Shown: one piece after another, positions 7,890 through 15,454 of the stretch
Numbering within the stretch: the first letter of the stretch is position 1
How the letters are laid out: each line of letters begins with the position of its first letter
Source of the DNA: VAZQ01 sp050179645
GTDB lineage: Bacteria > Pseudomonadota > Alphaproteobacteria > Rhizobiales > Xanthobacteraceae
Length of the DNA stretch: 64,000 nt
Direction of reading: 5' to 3'
NCBI GenBank assembly: GCA_050179645.1
Contig: JBFXEX010000004.1
Coordinates: 20,017-84,016, forward strand
Position numbers and translations under genes: made by a program
Notes under the pieces: generated by a model
The model's input: only the letters and a program-made list of their open reading frames with translations
Told to the model about the DNA's origin: nothing
The model's database searches: none

Positions 7890-10538
7890 CTATTGTACGG
7901 TTTCGACCTGCTTGTCGGCGGGCAACTGTACCGGCCGCTCGACGACGCGAGCCGAGCGCGGCGGCGCACCCGAGAACTTTGCCTCGAGGCGGCGCCAATA
8001 GGCGAATTCGTTGAAGCGCGAGCCCTCGAGCGCAGCGATGCCGACCGCAGCCAGGAACGGCAGGCTCTGCACGATGAGCACGACGGCGAAGATGTAGATC
8101 TCGTGGATCTGCTTGTAGTTCGTAAGCACCACGACCGCCGCGCCGACGAGCAGCAGGCCGGCCAGCACCGCCTCCCAGAACGCCGGGAAATCCGGTCCCT
8201 TGCGGGTCGCGCCGCCCTTGGCGGTGCGCATGAATGGCAAGCTTGAGGTCCATATGCCGACGCCGACCGCTCGCGCCACTGTCCACTGCACCGACATGGC
8301 GGCGAAGATCGCTCCGATCATCTGCCGCGGCGGAATGCTGACGCGCGAGCGATAGAGCGCCAGGAAGTGGACCAGCGACACCACGAAGGTCGCCAGGATC
8401 GGCACGGTGAGGATCGTGTCCGGAATGGCGATGCCGGCGAATGCGACCACCGGCACCCAGATCAGGTTGAGGATCGCCACTGCAACGCCGATCGCCTCGG
8501 CACCGAGCCAGTTGAGCCAGCCCAGCGCGAATTCCCGCTTCTGCTCCTGGGTCAGGGCGCGCGCCCTCGGAAGCAACTGGCGCCAGTGTTTCCTGAGGAT
8601 CTGGAAGCCGCCGAAGGCCCAGCGGTGGCGCTGCTTCTTGTAGGCATCGAAGGTATCGGGGAGTAGGCCGTGACCGTAGCGCCGGTTGGTATAGTGGATA
8701 TGCCAGCCGTGCTCGAGCACCTGGAGGCCGAGGTCGGTGTCTTCGACGATGGTGTCGCTCGACCAGCCGCCGACGGCAAGGAGGGTCTCGCGGCGAATCA
8801 GGCACATCGTGCCATGCACGATGATGGCGTTGGCTTCGTTGCGCTGGACCATGCCGATGTCGAAGAAGCCGGCATACTCGCCGTTCATGGCGGTGTGCAT
8901 CGGGCTGCGCTCGCCGTCACGGTGATCCTGCGGCGCCTGCACCATGCCGACCTCGGCGTCGGCAAAGGCCGGGACCAGGTCCTTGAGCCAGTCCGGTTGC
9001 ACCACGTAGTCGGCGTCGATGACGCCGATAATCTCGGCATCGGGTGCAGTATGGGCGAGCGCAAGCCGCAGCGCGCCGGCCTTGTATCCCGATACGCCGT
9101 CCTCCCGGACGAACTTGAACCGCTCGCCCAGCGCGGCGCAGTGATCCTCGATCGGACGCCAGAATGCCGGGTCGGGCGTGTTGTTGATGACGATTACGCA
9201 CTCGAAATTCGGATAATCGAGCCGCGCCAGCGCGTCGAGCGTCGCCTTGAGCATTTCGGGTGGCTCGCGGTGCGCCGGAACGTGAACCGACACCTTCGGC
9301 AGGGGGCCGTCGGAGGCGGGCAGGGGGCCGGCAATCAGCCGCTCGGGTCCCTTGCCGAACACGATCGCGGCGATTTCCTCGATGCGCGCCAATGCGATCA
9401 GCACCAGCGGGAGCAGCAGCACGAGCCCGAGGCCAAGCGCGAAGGCGGCGCCCAGCACAAAATAGTGCGTCTGCCAGAACCCGAAGACGAACGCGAACCA
9501 GGCGCCGACGACGTTGGCGGCGATCGCGAGCGTGAGCGCCTCGCCCACGGTGGCGTGGCCGCGCGCCAACAGCGGCAGCGACAGCAGCAAACCGAGCAGC
9601 AGGGCAATCGCGGCGAGCTTGAGGTAGTTCTGGTCGTAGACCGGCCCGGTCCAGGCAAATTTGGCGTGGCGCGAAGAGTCGAACACGCCCCAATACATGC
9701 CGACGCCGCCTTCGTTGGTCTTCCAAGGCTGGTCGAAGGCTTCGATGATGTTGTAGTCGATGCCGTGAGCTTCGGCGCGAGCGACGAAATCCCGCAGGAT
9801 GCTGGCCTGCTCGATGTGCCCCGGGTTGGCCTTGAGCATATTGTAGCCCGCGCTCGGCCAGCCGAACTCGGCGATCACCACGCGCTTGCCCGGATGGGCG
9901 CGCCGCAACTTGTCGTAGGCATCGATGGTCAGGCCGACGATCTTGTCCGCCGGCAGTCCGTCCCAGTAGTGCAGAACGTGGGCGGCGATGAAGTCGACCG
10001 AGGAGGCAAGTTCCGGATGGTCGATCCAGACCGTCCAGATTTCGCCGGTCGTGACCGGGACCGGGCTCATACGTTTGACGCGCTGGATGATCTTGCTGAG
10101 CTCGTCGACCGTTTTTTCCGCGCGCAGTGTCGTCTCGTTGCCGACGACGATCGCATTGACGTTGCGGTAGCGGCGGGCGAGCGCGATGGCGGACTGGATT
10201 TCCTGCTCGTTGCGGACTTCATTCTTGTCGATCCAGATGCCGAGCGTGACCTTCAGTCCGAACTGCGCCGCGATCGCCGGGACGAGTTCGCCGCCGCCGG
10301 TCGAAGTATAGGTGCGGATCGCATGAGTATAGGGACTGATGAGCCTGAGGTCGGCGCGGATCTGTTCGACGGTCGGCCGATCACCATTGTCGGGATGCTG
10401 CGACCGGGTGAAGGGGGAATACGACAGGCTGGCGAGCGGGGCCGTGATATTGGCGGCCGATTCTTGCCGTTGGAACAAAGTCCACAGACCGGCATGCACG
10501 CAGAGGACAAGCGCCACCAAAGCCGCAACGGTGCGCAT
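7890..10538 (-). CDS. GH17-GT2 beta-glucan synthase (NdvB-like)
   Basis: An 882-residue membrane enzyme built from two parts. Residues about 35-300 form a GH17 beta-1,3-glucanase/transglycosylase domain outside the membrane, with acid/base Glu135 (VVGNET) and nucleophile Glu224 (AEFGWPSAG). After two hydrophobic blocks (about 307-325 and 333-385), a family-2 glycosyltransferase spans about 413-660 with DAD (508-510), EDTDLG (600-605) and QRHRW (636-640), the processive beta-glucan synthase signature. C-terminal membrane helices follow. The arrangement matches the Bradyrhizobium NdvB type that makes periplasmic cyclic beta-1,3;1,6-glucan for osmotic adaptation and host interaction. A related GH17 membrane protein is divergent at 11524. 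The function assignment is by architecture. Confidence 0.85.
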   Translation of the reverse strand: MRTVAALVALVLCVHAGLWTLFQRQESAANITAPLASLSYSPFTRSQHPDNGDRPTVEQIRADLRLISPYTHAIRTYTSTGGGELVPAIAAQFGLKVTLGIWIDKNEVRNEQEIQSAIALARRYRNVNAIVVGNETTLRAEKTVDELSKIIQRVKRMSPVPVTTGEIWTVWIDHPELASSVDFIAAHVLHYWDGLPADKIVGLTIDAYDKLRRAHPGKRVVIAEFGWPSAGYNMLKANPGHIEQASILRDFVARAEAHGIDYNIIEAFDQPWKTNEGGVGMYWGVFDSSRHAKFAWTGPVYDQNYLKLAAIALLLGLLLSLPLLARGHATVGEALTLAIAANVVGAWFAFVFGFWQTHYFVLGAAFALGLGLVLLLPLVLIALARIEEIAAIVFGKGPERLIAGPLPASDGPLPKVSVHVPAHREPPEMLKATLDALARLDYPNFECVIVINNTPDPAFWRPIEDHCAALGERFKFVREDGVSGYKAGALRLALAHTAPDAEIIGVIDADYVVQPDWLKDLVPAFADAEVGMVQAPQDHRDGERSPMHTAMNGEYAGFFDIGMVQRNEANAIIVHGTMCLIRRETLLAVGGWSSDTIVEDTDLGLQVLEHGWHIHYTNRRYGHGLLPDTFDAYKKQRHRWAFGGFQILRKHWRQLLPRARALTQEQKREFALGWLNWLGAEAIGVAVAILNLIWVPVVAFAGIAIPDTILTVPILATFVVSLVHFLALYRSRVSIPPRQMIGAIFAAMSVQWTVARAVGVGIWTSSLPFMRTAKGGATRKGPDFPAFWEAVLAGLLLVGAAVVVLTNYKQIHEIYIFAVVLIVQSLPFLAAVGIAALEGSRFNEFAYWRRLEAKFSGAPPRSARVVERPVQLPADKQVETVQ

Positions 10539-10714
10539 CGAAATTCAACCACACAGGGCAGAAACAGGGACCCGAACCCGTCCCCTAGGTTCAACCAAGG
10601 CCGTATTGATTAACGTACCTTAGACGACAGCAATCAACAAGTGGCAAACGCTCGTGGCGAATTCAAGGAAGATGTTCTAAGTGCAGTGAAAAAATCGTGC
10701 GTCGTTCAACAGTC

Positions 10715-10763
10715 ATTCTGAACGTCTGTACATCGTCCCGCAACTATTCTGAACAACTGTACA
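10715..10763. promoter_or_regulatory. Pair of 18-bp direct repeats upstream of the glucan synthase
   Basis: ATTCTGAACGTCTGTACA (10715-10732) recurs as ATTCTGAACAACTGTACA (10746-10763): 16 of 18 bases match, and the copies start 31 bases apart (about three helical turns, same face). The pair lies about 180-225 bases upstream of the synthase start and begins 3 bases past the stop codon of the preceding gene. A same-face direct repeat of this size is typical of an activator or repressor binding site, but no regulator is known from the sequence. Confidence 0.45.
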
Positions 10764-10765
10764 GC

Positions 10766-11227
10766 TTAGCGGTTGGTGACGCCGCTCGTCGCCGCCGCCG
10801 TGCCCTTGGCTTCGGCGGCAGGATTGATCCAGCAGCCGTGGACGCGGCTGTTGATCGTGTCGGTCGCCTTCGGATCGATGCTGCCCTGGCGGACGAGGCA
10901 GCGGAACGTCGCCTGGATATGGCCGGCCGGGCAGCCGAAGCGGTCGTAGAGATCGAGGTGGCGGAATGCCGTGTCGAGGTCGTCGCGCCACAGCAGGCTG
11001 ACCACTCGCCGTCCGAGCCACAGGCATTCCGGATTGGCCGCAGGTCCACCGAGCACCCGCTCGGCCTCGGCGAATTCATCGATCTTCTTCTTCTCTTTTG
11101 CTGCTTCCGCCGGCGGTTTGTCGGCGGGCTTCGCTTCGCTGGTTTGCGCCAGCGCAGGCGGGACCGACGCAATACACACCGCACCCCCCAGGGCAACCGC
11201 AACGGCACACAGACTAAAGAAGCGCAT
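10766..11227 (-). CDS. Small secreted protein of the glucan locus
   Basis: A 153-residue exported protein with a signal peptide (MRFFSLCAVAVALGGAVCIASVPPALAQ). It is followed by a Lys/Ala/Pro-rich linker (30-48) and a conserved-looking cysteine-containing domain (CLWLGRRVVSLLWRDDLDTAFRHLDLYDRFGCPAGHIQATFRCLVRQG). The three cysteines in that domain plus one near the C-terminus (HGCW) could form disulphides in the periplasm. I recall similar short proteins annotated as beta-1,3/1,6-glucan biosynthesis factors in Bradyrhizobium, which fits its place between the two GH17 genes. The function is inferred from position only. Confidence 0.8.
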   Translation of the reverse strand: MRFFSLCAVAVALGGAVCIASVPPALAQTSEAKPADKPPAEAAKEKKKIDEFAEAERVLGGPAANPECLWLGRRVVSLLWRDDLDTAFRHLDLYDRFGCPAGHIQATFRCLVRQGSIDPKATDTINSRVHGCWINPAAEAKGTAAATSGVTNR

Positions 11228-11487
11228 GGTTCCCCAGATTTATGGAGCCCTGACGGCCGGTTATGTCCTCCACATGCCAACCCGAATAGGTCAGCATTGC
11301 GGCGATTACCGCCGCAGCTTCAACGTCGCCGCCCCGCTCGGATTTCGAAGCGGTACTCACGAACGAACATTAAAGCAGCCGAGCCTTCAGACGCCAAGGT
11401 GGGCGCACGAAATTCTGTGCCGTGCAACACCGTCACGCCCAGAGTGCAGACCTTTGCCGACGCTTGGCACTGCTGCGAGCGCACGAT

Positions 11488-11531
11488 AAACGAGCCCGTA
11501 CGTGACGGGAAACGAGCCCGTGCATGATGGG
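11488..11531. repeat. 22-bp tandem duplication over the GH17 gene start
   Basis: Two adjacent 22-base units, 11488-11509 and 11510-11531, both beginning AAACGAGCCCGT. They differ at only three positions, all transitions. The candidate ATG codons (11524/11527) fall inside the second unit. The copies are exactly in register and two helical turns long, so they could be an operator pair or a recent duplication that changed the leader. Confidence 0.6.
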
Positions 11532-13143
11532 GCCGCCGATGGGCGTTGTGTCCGTGCTCTTCGCTCTGACGGTCGCCGCGATCGTTGCCGTCTGGGGATG
11601 GCTGGGTGCGACGGTCAATATGCCGCAAGCGCCGATGGCACCGGGCGAGAAGGTGCACTGCGTCTCGTACGCGCCATTCCGCGGTGCCCAGGACCCCTTC
11701 GGACCCGACGTGCCGATCGATCCGCGCCAGATCGAGGAAGACCTCGCGCAGCTCAAGCAGATCACCGACTGCGTGCGAACCTATTCGACCGATCACGGCC
11801 TCGACCAGATCCCGGAGATCGCCCGGCGGCACGGCATCAAGGTGATGCAGGGGTTATGGCTGTCGAGCCGGCCGGACCTCACGCGCAAGCAGATCGAAAC
11901 CGGCATTGCACTCGCCAAGCGTTTTCCCGACGTGATCACGGCGCTGGTCGTCGGCAATGAGGTGCTGCTGCGTGGCGAAATGGGCGCCCCGGAACTCGCG
12001 CGGACCATCCGCGAGGTGAAGGCGCAAGTGCCGATGCCGGTGACTTACGCGGACGTCTGGGAATTCTGGCTCCGTAACCGCGAACTGGCCGCTGCGGTCG
12101 ATTTCATCACGGTTCATATTCTGCCGTACTGGGAGGACTTCCCCATCCCGGCCAAGGACGCTGCAAGGCACGTCGATGCGATCCGCCGGCAAGTCGCCGC
12201 AGCGTTTCCGGGCCGCGAGATTTTTCTCGGCGAGTTCGGCTGGCCCAGCGCCGGCCGGATGCGGGAGGGTGCCTTGCCGTCGCCCGCCAATCAGGCGCGG
12301 ACCGTCCAGGAGGTTCTGGCGCTTGCCAAGCAAGGGAACTACCGCGCCAACCTGATCGAGGCCTACGACCAGCCTTGGAAGCGGCAACTCGAAGGCACGG
12401 TGGGCGGTCACTGGGGGCTCTACGATGCCTACCGGCGCCAGGCCAAATTCGCCTGGGGGGCTCCGGTGTCGAACCATCCTGACTGGCCGTGGCAGGCTGC
12501 CGGCGGCGTCGGCTTTGCCGCCGTCGTCTTTGCCGCCGCTTTCCTGGCAGGACGGAGGAGCCAGTCGGCCCCGGGTCGAGGCGTGTGGCTACGCGTGGCC
12601 TTGATCGCATTCGCGGGCGGCAGCGTGATCGGCTGGGCGGTAGCGAATGTGCCGCTCGAAAGCCTCACGGTGGGCGATTGGATCCGCTCGCTCGGCTGGA
12701 CGGCGGTGGCATTCGCCGCACCGATCGCGGCGGCGGTGGCGACGGTGCAGGGCCGCACCCTGCCGACGCTCGACCGGATGCTTGGCCGGCCGCCGAGACG
12801 GCCTCGCGACGCGCTCACTTTGCTGCTCGGGGCGGCGGTGATCGGACTCACCGTACTCACCGTTCAGGCCGCCCTCGGCCTGGTCTTCGATCCGCGCTAT
12901 CGCAACTTCCCGTTTGCGCCGCTCACCGCCGCCGCGGTTCCGTTGCTGTTCGTCGTCGCCTGGGAAGCCAAGCTCCGAGCCGCCCGACCGGCTGCCGAAA
13001 CCGCAATTGCCGTCACATTGATCGTCTCCACGATCTACATCGTTTTCAACGAGTCGTTCGCGAACTGGCAGTCGTTGTGGTTCTGCGCCGGCGTGCTGGC
13101 GTTTGCGCTCACTCTGCTGAAGGCGCGGGCCGCGCCAGACTGA
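11524..13143 (+). CDS. GH17 domain membrane protein (NdvC-like)
   Basis: A 539-residue protein with an N-terminal membrane anchor (about 8-28) and a GH17 domain (about 42-320). Acid/base Glu146 (VVGNEVLL) and nucleophile Glu237 (LGEFGWPSAG) are present, as is EAYDQPWKRQ. About seven to eight C-terminal transmembrane helices follow (about 325-539). Size and layout match the Bradyrhizobium NdvC class, thought to form the beta-1,6 links of cyclic beta-glucan; the GH17 part would act as a transglycosylase. It is divergent from the small secreted gene and the GH17-GT2 synthase. An ATG at 11539 (MGVVSVLF) with GGGG upstream is an equally plausible start. The last 35 bases overlap the convergent gene at 13109. 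Confidence 0.85.
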   Translation: MMGPPMGVVSVLFALTVAAIVAVWGWLGATVNMPQAPMAPGEKVHCVSYAPFRGAQDPFGPDVPIDPRQIEEDLAQLKQITDCVRTYSTDHGLDQIPEIARRHGIKVMQGLWLSSRPDLTRKQIETGIALAKRFPDVITALVVGNEVLLRGEMGAPELARTIREVKAQVPMPVTYADVWEFWLRNRELAAAVDFITVHILPYWEDFPIPAKDAARHVDAIRRQVAAAFPGREIFLGEFGWPSAGRMREGALPSPANQARTVQEVLALAKQGNYRANLIEAYDQPWKRQLEGTVGGHWGLYDAYRRQAKFAWGAPVSNHPDWPWQAAGGVGFAAVVFAAAFLAGRRSQSAPGRGVWLRVALIAFAGGSVIGWAVANVPLESLTVGDWIRSLGWTAVAFAAPIAAAVATVQGRTLPTLDRMLGRPPRRPRDALTLLLGAAVIGLTVLTVQAALGLVFDPRYRNFPFAPLTAAAVPLLFVVAWEAKLRAARPAAETAIAVTLIVSTIYIVFNESFANWQSLWFCAGVLAFALTLLKARAAPD

Positions 13144-13489
13144 GCAGCAGCAGCGCCACGGCAAGTCCGGCGAGGCTGGCGTTGTGCAGCACCAGCCCAA
13201 ATGCCGCGGCGGCAAGTGACACCGCCACCAGCACGATCGACGGCCGGATCAGGTTGAGCGCCGCCGCGCCAACCGCAACCCAACCGAACACCGAATGATT
13301 ATAGAGGGCGATGACCGTGCGGAAGGTCGCGCAAAGCCAGGTGTTGAGCCCGCCCTGGCAGGCGAGCGAAACCGGAGCATGCTCGATCGCCAGATAGCGA
13401 ACATAGAGCGCCTGGCCGAGTGCAAGGAAGCCGACGATCAGCAGAAGGTTGGTCTGGCGCGCGGTCGGCAAAAAGAGCGGCGGATGCAT
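13109..13489 (-). CDS. Small four-helix membrane protein, unknown function
   Basis: A 126-residue hydrophobic protein with about four transmembrane segments (about 13-33, 60-77, 80-100, 104-120). One loop carries two cysteines (LACQGGLNTWLC). I do not recognise the family. It converges on, and overlaps by 35 bases, the GH17 membrane protein gene, so its C-terminus is constrained by that gene. It may be an accessory of the glucan locus, but nothing in the sequence proves this. Confidence 0.65.
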   Translation of the reverse strand: MHPPLFLPTARQTNLLLIVGFLALGQALYVRYLAIEHAPVSLACQGGLNTWLCATFRTVIALYNHSVFGWVAVGAAALNLIRPSIVLVAVSLAAAAFGLVLHNASLAGLAVALLLLSLARPAPSAE

Positions 13490-13703
13490 GCCGCACTATG
13501 CCGCCGGCGGCGAGCGGCGACAATCGTCGACGGCGGGGCTAACGATTCGGTCGTTATTACAGATATTTATACTATCTCCCTCATTGCCAACATGAGCAAC
13601 CCCGGCTGCGCGCAGGGGGACGCGCCGGCCGATCTCGGCGCGATCCGCCTTTTCCGCCGTCTTGGGCTCGGATATGAGGGCGCGGCTGGCGAGGATGGAA
13701 TCA

Positions 13704-15065
13704 ATGGCCGAGCGAACCTGTCTGGCGATCGTGCTTGCGGCTGGCGAGGGCACGCGCATGCGTTCGGCGCGGGCAAAAGTTCTGCATGCCATCGCCGGCC
13801 GGTCACTGCTGGCACTCGTCCTGGCTGCGGTCCGGGATGCCGGCGGCACCTCGACTGCGGTGGTCGTGGGCCCAGGTGCCGCGGCGGTCGAGGCGGAGGC
13901 CACCCGCATCGAGCCGGAGGCCGAGATTTTCGTGCAGGACGAGCGGCTGGGAACTGCCCATGCAGTGCTTGCCGCACGGTCTGCGATCGCCGCGGGAGCG
14001 GACGATATCCTGGTGATTTTCGCCGACACGCCGTTGATCACGCCGCAGACGCTGCGGCGGATGCGCGAGGCGCTGGCGAAGGGCGCCGCCGTCGCGGTGC
14101 TGGGCTTCCGCCCGGCCGACCCCACCGGCTACGGTCGCCTGGTGATGGAGGGCAGCGACCTCCTCGCCATCCGCGAAGAACTCGACGCCACGCCGGCGGA
14201 GCGTCAGATCGGCCTGTGCAACGGCGGCCTGATGGCGTTTGCCGGCAAGTCCGCCCTCGCCATGCTCGAACGGATCGGCAATCAGAACCGCAAGGGCGAA
14301 TACTATCTCACCGACGGCGTCGCGATTGCCCGGCAGATGGGCCTGAAGGCCGTGGTGATCGAAACCGGCGAGGACGAGGTGCGCGGCGTCAACACCAGAG
14401 CGCAACTCGCCGAGGCCGAGGCCGCGCTGCAGCAGCGGCTGCGCCGCGCCGCGATGGAGGCCGGCGTGACGCTGGTGGCGCCGGAAACGGTGTACTTCGC
14501 CGCCGATACCAAACTCGGCCGCGACGTCGTGATCGAGCCTCACGTGGTGTTCGCGCCGGGCGTGACGGTCGAGGACAATGCGGTGATCCGTTCGTTTTCA
14601 CATCTCGACCGCGCCCATGTGGGGAAGGGCGCCATCGTCGGCCCGTTTGCCCGGTTGCGGCCCGGCGCCCGGCTCGGCGAGGACGTGCACATCGGCAATT
14701 TCGTCGAGATCAAGGAATCGGTGGTCGGGGCCGGTGCCAAGGCCAATCACCTGAGCTATATCGGCGACACGACGGTTGGCGCCGGCAGCAACATCGGCGC
14801 CGGCACCATCACCTGCAACTACGACGGCATCGCCAAGCATCGCACCGAGATCGGCAGGGGCACCTTCATCGGGTCGAACTCGTCGCTGGTGGCGCCGGTC
14901 AAGATCGGCGACGGCGCCTATATCGGCTCCGGTTCGGTCATCACGCAGGACGTGCCGGCGGATGCGCTGGCGCTTGGACGCGCCCGGCAATCCGTTAAGG
15001 AAGGTTGGGCCGTGCGCTTGCGCGCGCTCAAAGCGCTCGGCAAGAAGAAGCCGGCGGCCGAATAG
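13704..15065 (+). CDS. glmU: Bifunctional GlcN-1-P acetyltransferase / GlcNAc-1-P uridyltransferase
   Basis: GlmU makes UDP-GlcNAc for peptidoglycan and lipopolysaccharide. The N-terminal nucleotidyltransferase has LAAGEGTRMRS (residues 11-21), FADTPLITP and GEYYLTDGVAIA. The C-terminal left-handed beta-helix consists of hexapeptide repeats (IGNFVEIKES, GDTTVGAGSNIGAG, NYDGIAKHRT), with the acetyltransferase His in the usual place. I chose ATG 13704 (MAERTCLAIVLAAGEG), which has GAGG 9 bases upstream; ATG 13695 is also possible. At 453 residues it is the normal length. It is followed by glmS, the step that feeds it glucosamine-6-phosphate. Confidence 0.95.
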   Translation: MAERTCLAIVLAAGEGTRMRSARAKVLHAIAGRSLLALVLAAVRDAGGTSTAVVVGPGAAAVEAEATRIEPEAEIFVQDERLGTAHAVLAARSAIAAGADDILVIFADTPLITPQTLRRMREALAKGAAVAVLGFRPADPTGYGRLVMEGSDLLAIREELDATPAERQIGLCNGGLMAFAGKSALAMLERIGNQNRKGEYYLTDGVAIARQMGLKAVVIETGEDEVRGVNTRAQLAEAEAALQQRLRRAAMEAGVTLVAPETVYFAADTKLGRDVVIEPHVVFAPGVTVEDNAVIRSFSHLDRAHVGKGAIVGPFARLRPGARLGEDVHIGNFVEIKESVVGAGAKANHLSYIGDTTVGAGSNIGAGTITCNYDGIAKHRTEIGRGTFIGSNSSLVAPVKIGDGAYIGSGSVITQDVPADALALGRARQSVKEGWAVRLRALKALGKKKPAAE

Positions 15066-15243
15066 GCGGCCTGGTGTCCTGATTCACACATTCGCACCAT
15101 TCTGCGCCGCGCTGTTGCAGACTTCCGAGCCGCCACGCCTGGGGCTCGTACCGAATTCGCCTTAATTGTCACAAAGATGCCACGCATTCTGATTTTCGTA
15201 TGGCGCGATCCCCAATTCGCCCCTCGCAGGGCGTGCATCTTCG

Positions 15244-15320
15244 CTAGTGTGGCGGTTCAGAAGTCCGCATCAATCTTGCGGCGAGACTGAAATGCGGACT
15301 TCTGAACCAAAGCCACACCA
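15244..15320. repeat. Large palindromic repeat, copy A
   Basis: Long inverted repeat in the glmU-glmS gap. A perfect 17-bp inner stem pairs GGTTCAGAAGTCCGCAT (15254-15270) with ATGCGGACTTCTGAACC (15292-15308). A 7-bp outer stem pairs GTGTGGC (15247-15253) with GCCACAC (15312-15318), offset by three unpaired A's. The left end starts CTAGTGT, as in copy B. Not a simple terminator: no T-tract follows. Confidence 0.85.
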
Positions 15321-15333
15321 GGCCAATGGGTTG

Positions 15334-15408
15334 CTAGTGTCCTTCGATTCCGAAGTTCGTAAACGAAGGTGCCGCACATTGATGCGAACTTCGGAATCGG
15401 GACACTAG
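15334..15408. repeat. Large palindromic repeat, copy B (inverted relative of copy A)
   Basis: A 14-bp stem pairs GATTCCGAAGTTCG (15346-15359) with CGAACTTCGGAATC (15385-15398). Outside it a perfect 9-bp stem pairs CTAGTGTCC (15334-15342) with GGACACTAG (15400-15408). Read on the minus strand, its right half aligns with the left half of copy A (CTAGTGT-CGRTTC-GAAGT-CGCATCAAT), but with stem changes matched on the opposite arm. It ends 46 bases before glmS. Confidence 0.85.
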
Positions 15409-15454
15409 CGCGATGATCAGCAGCACAAGTCGTAGCTAGGAGACGATCGCTCGC

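Noticed and set aside
10539..10714. Small gene or RNA between the glucan synthase and the direct repeats
   Set aside because: No open frame with a start and ribosome-binding site and no terminator-like structure.
15066..15454. glmS ribozyme/riboswitch
   Set aside because: No pseudoknot features of that class; the hairpins are simple long palindromes and the ribozyme is not known in Proteobacteria.
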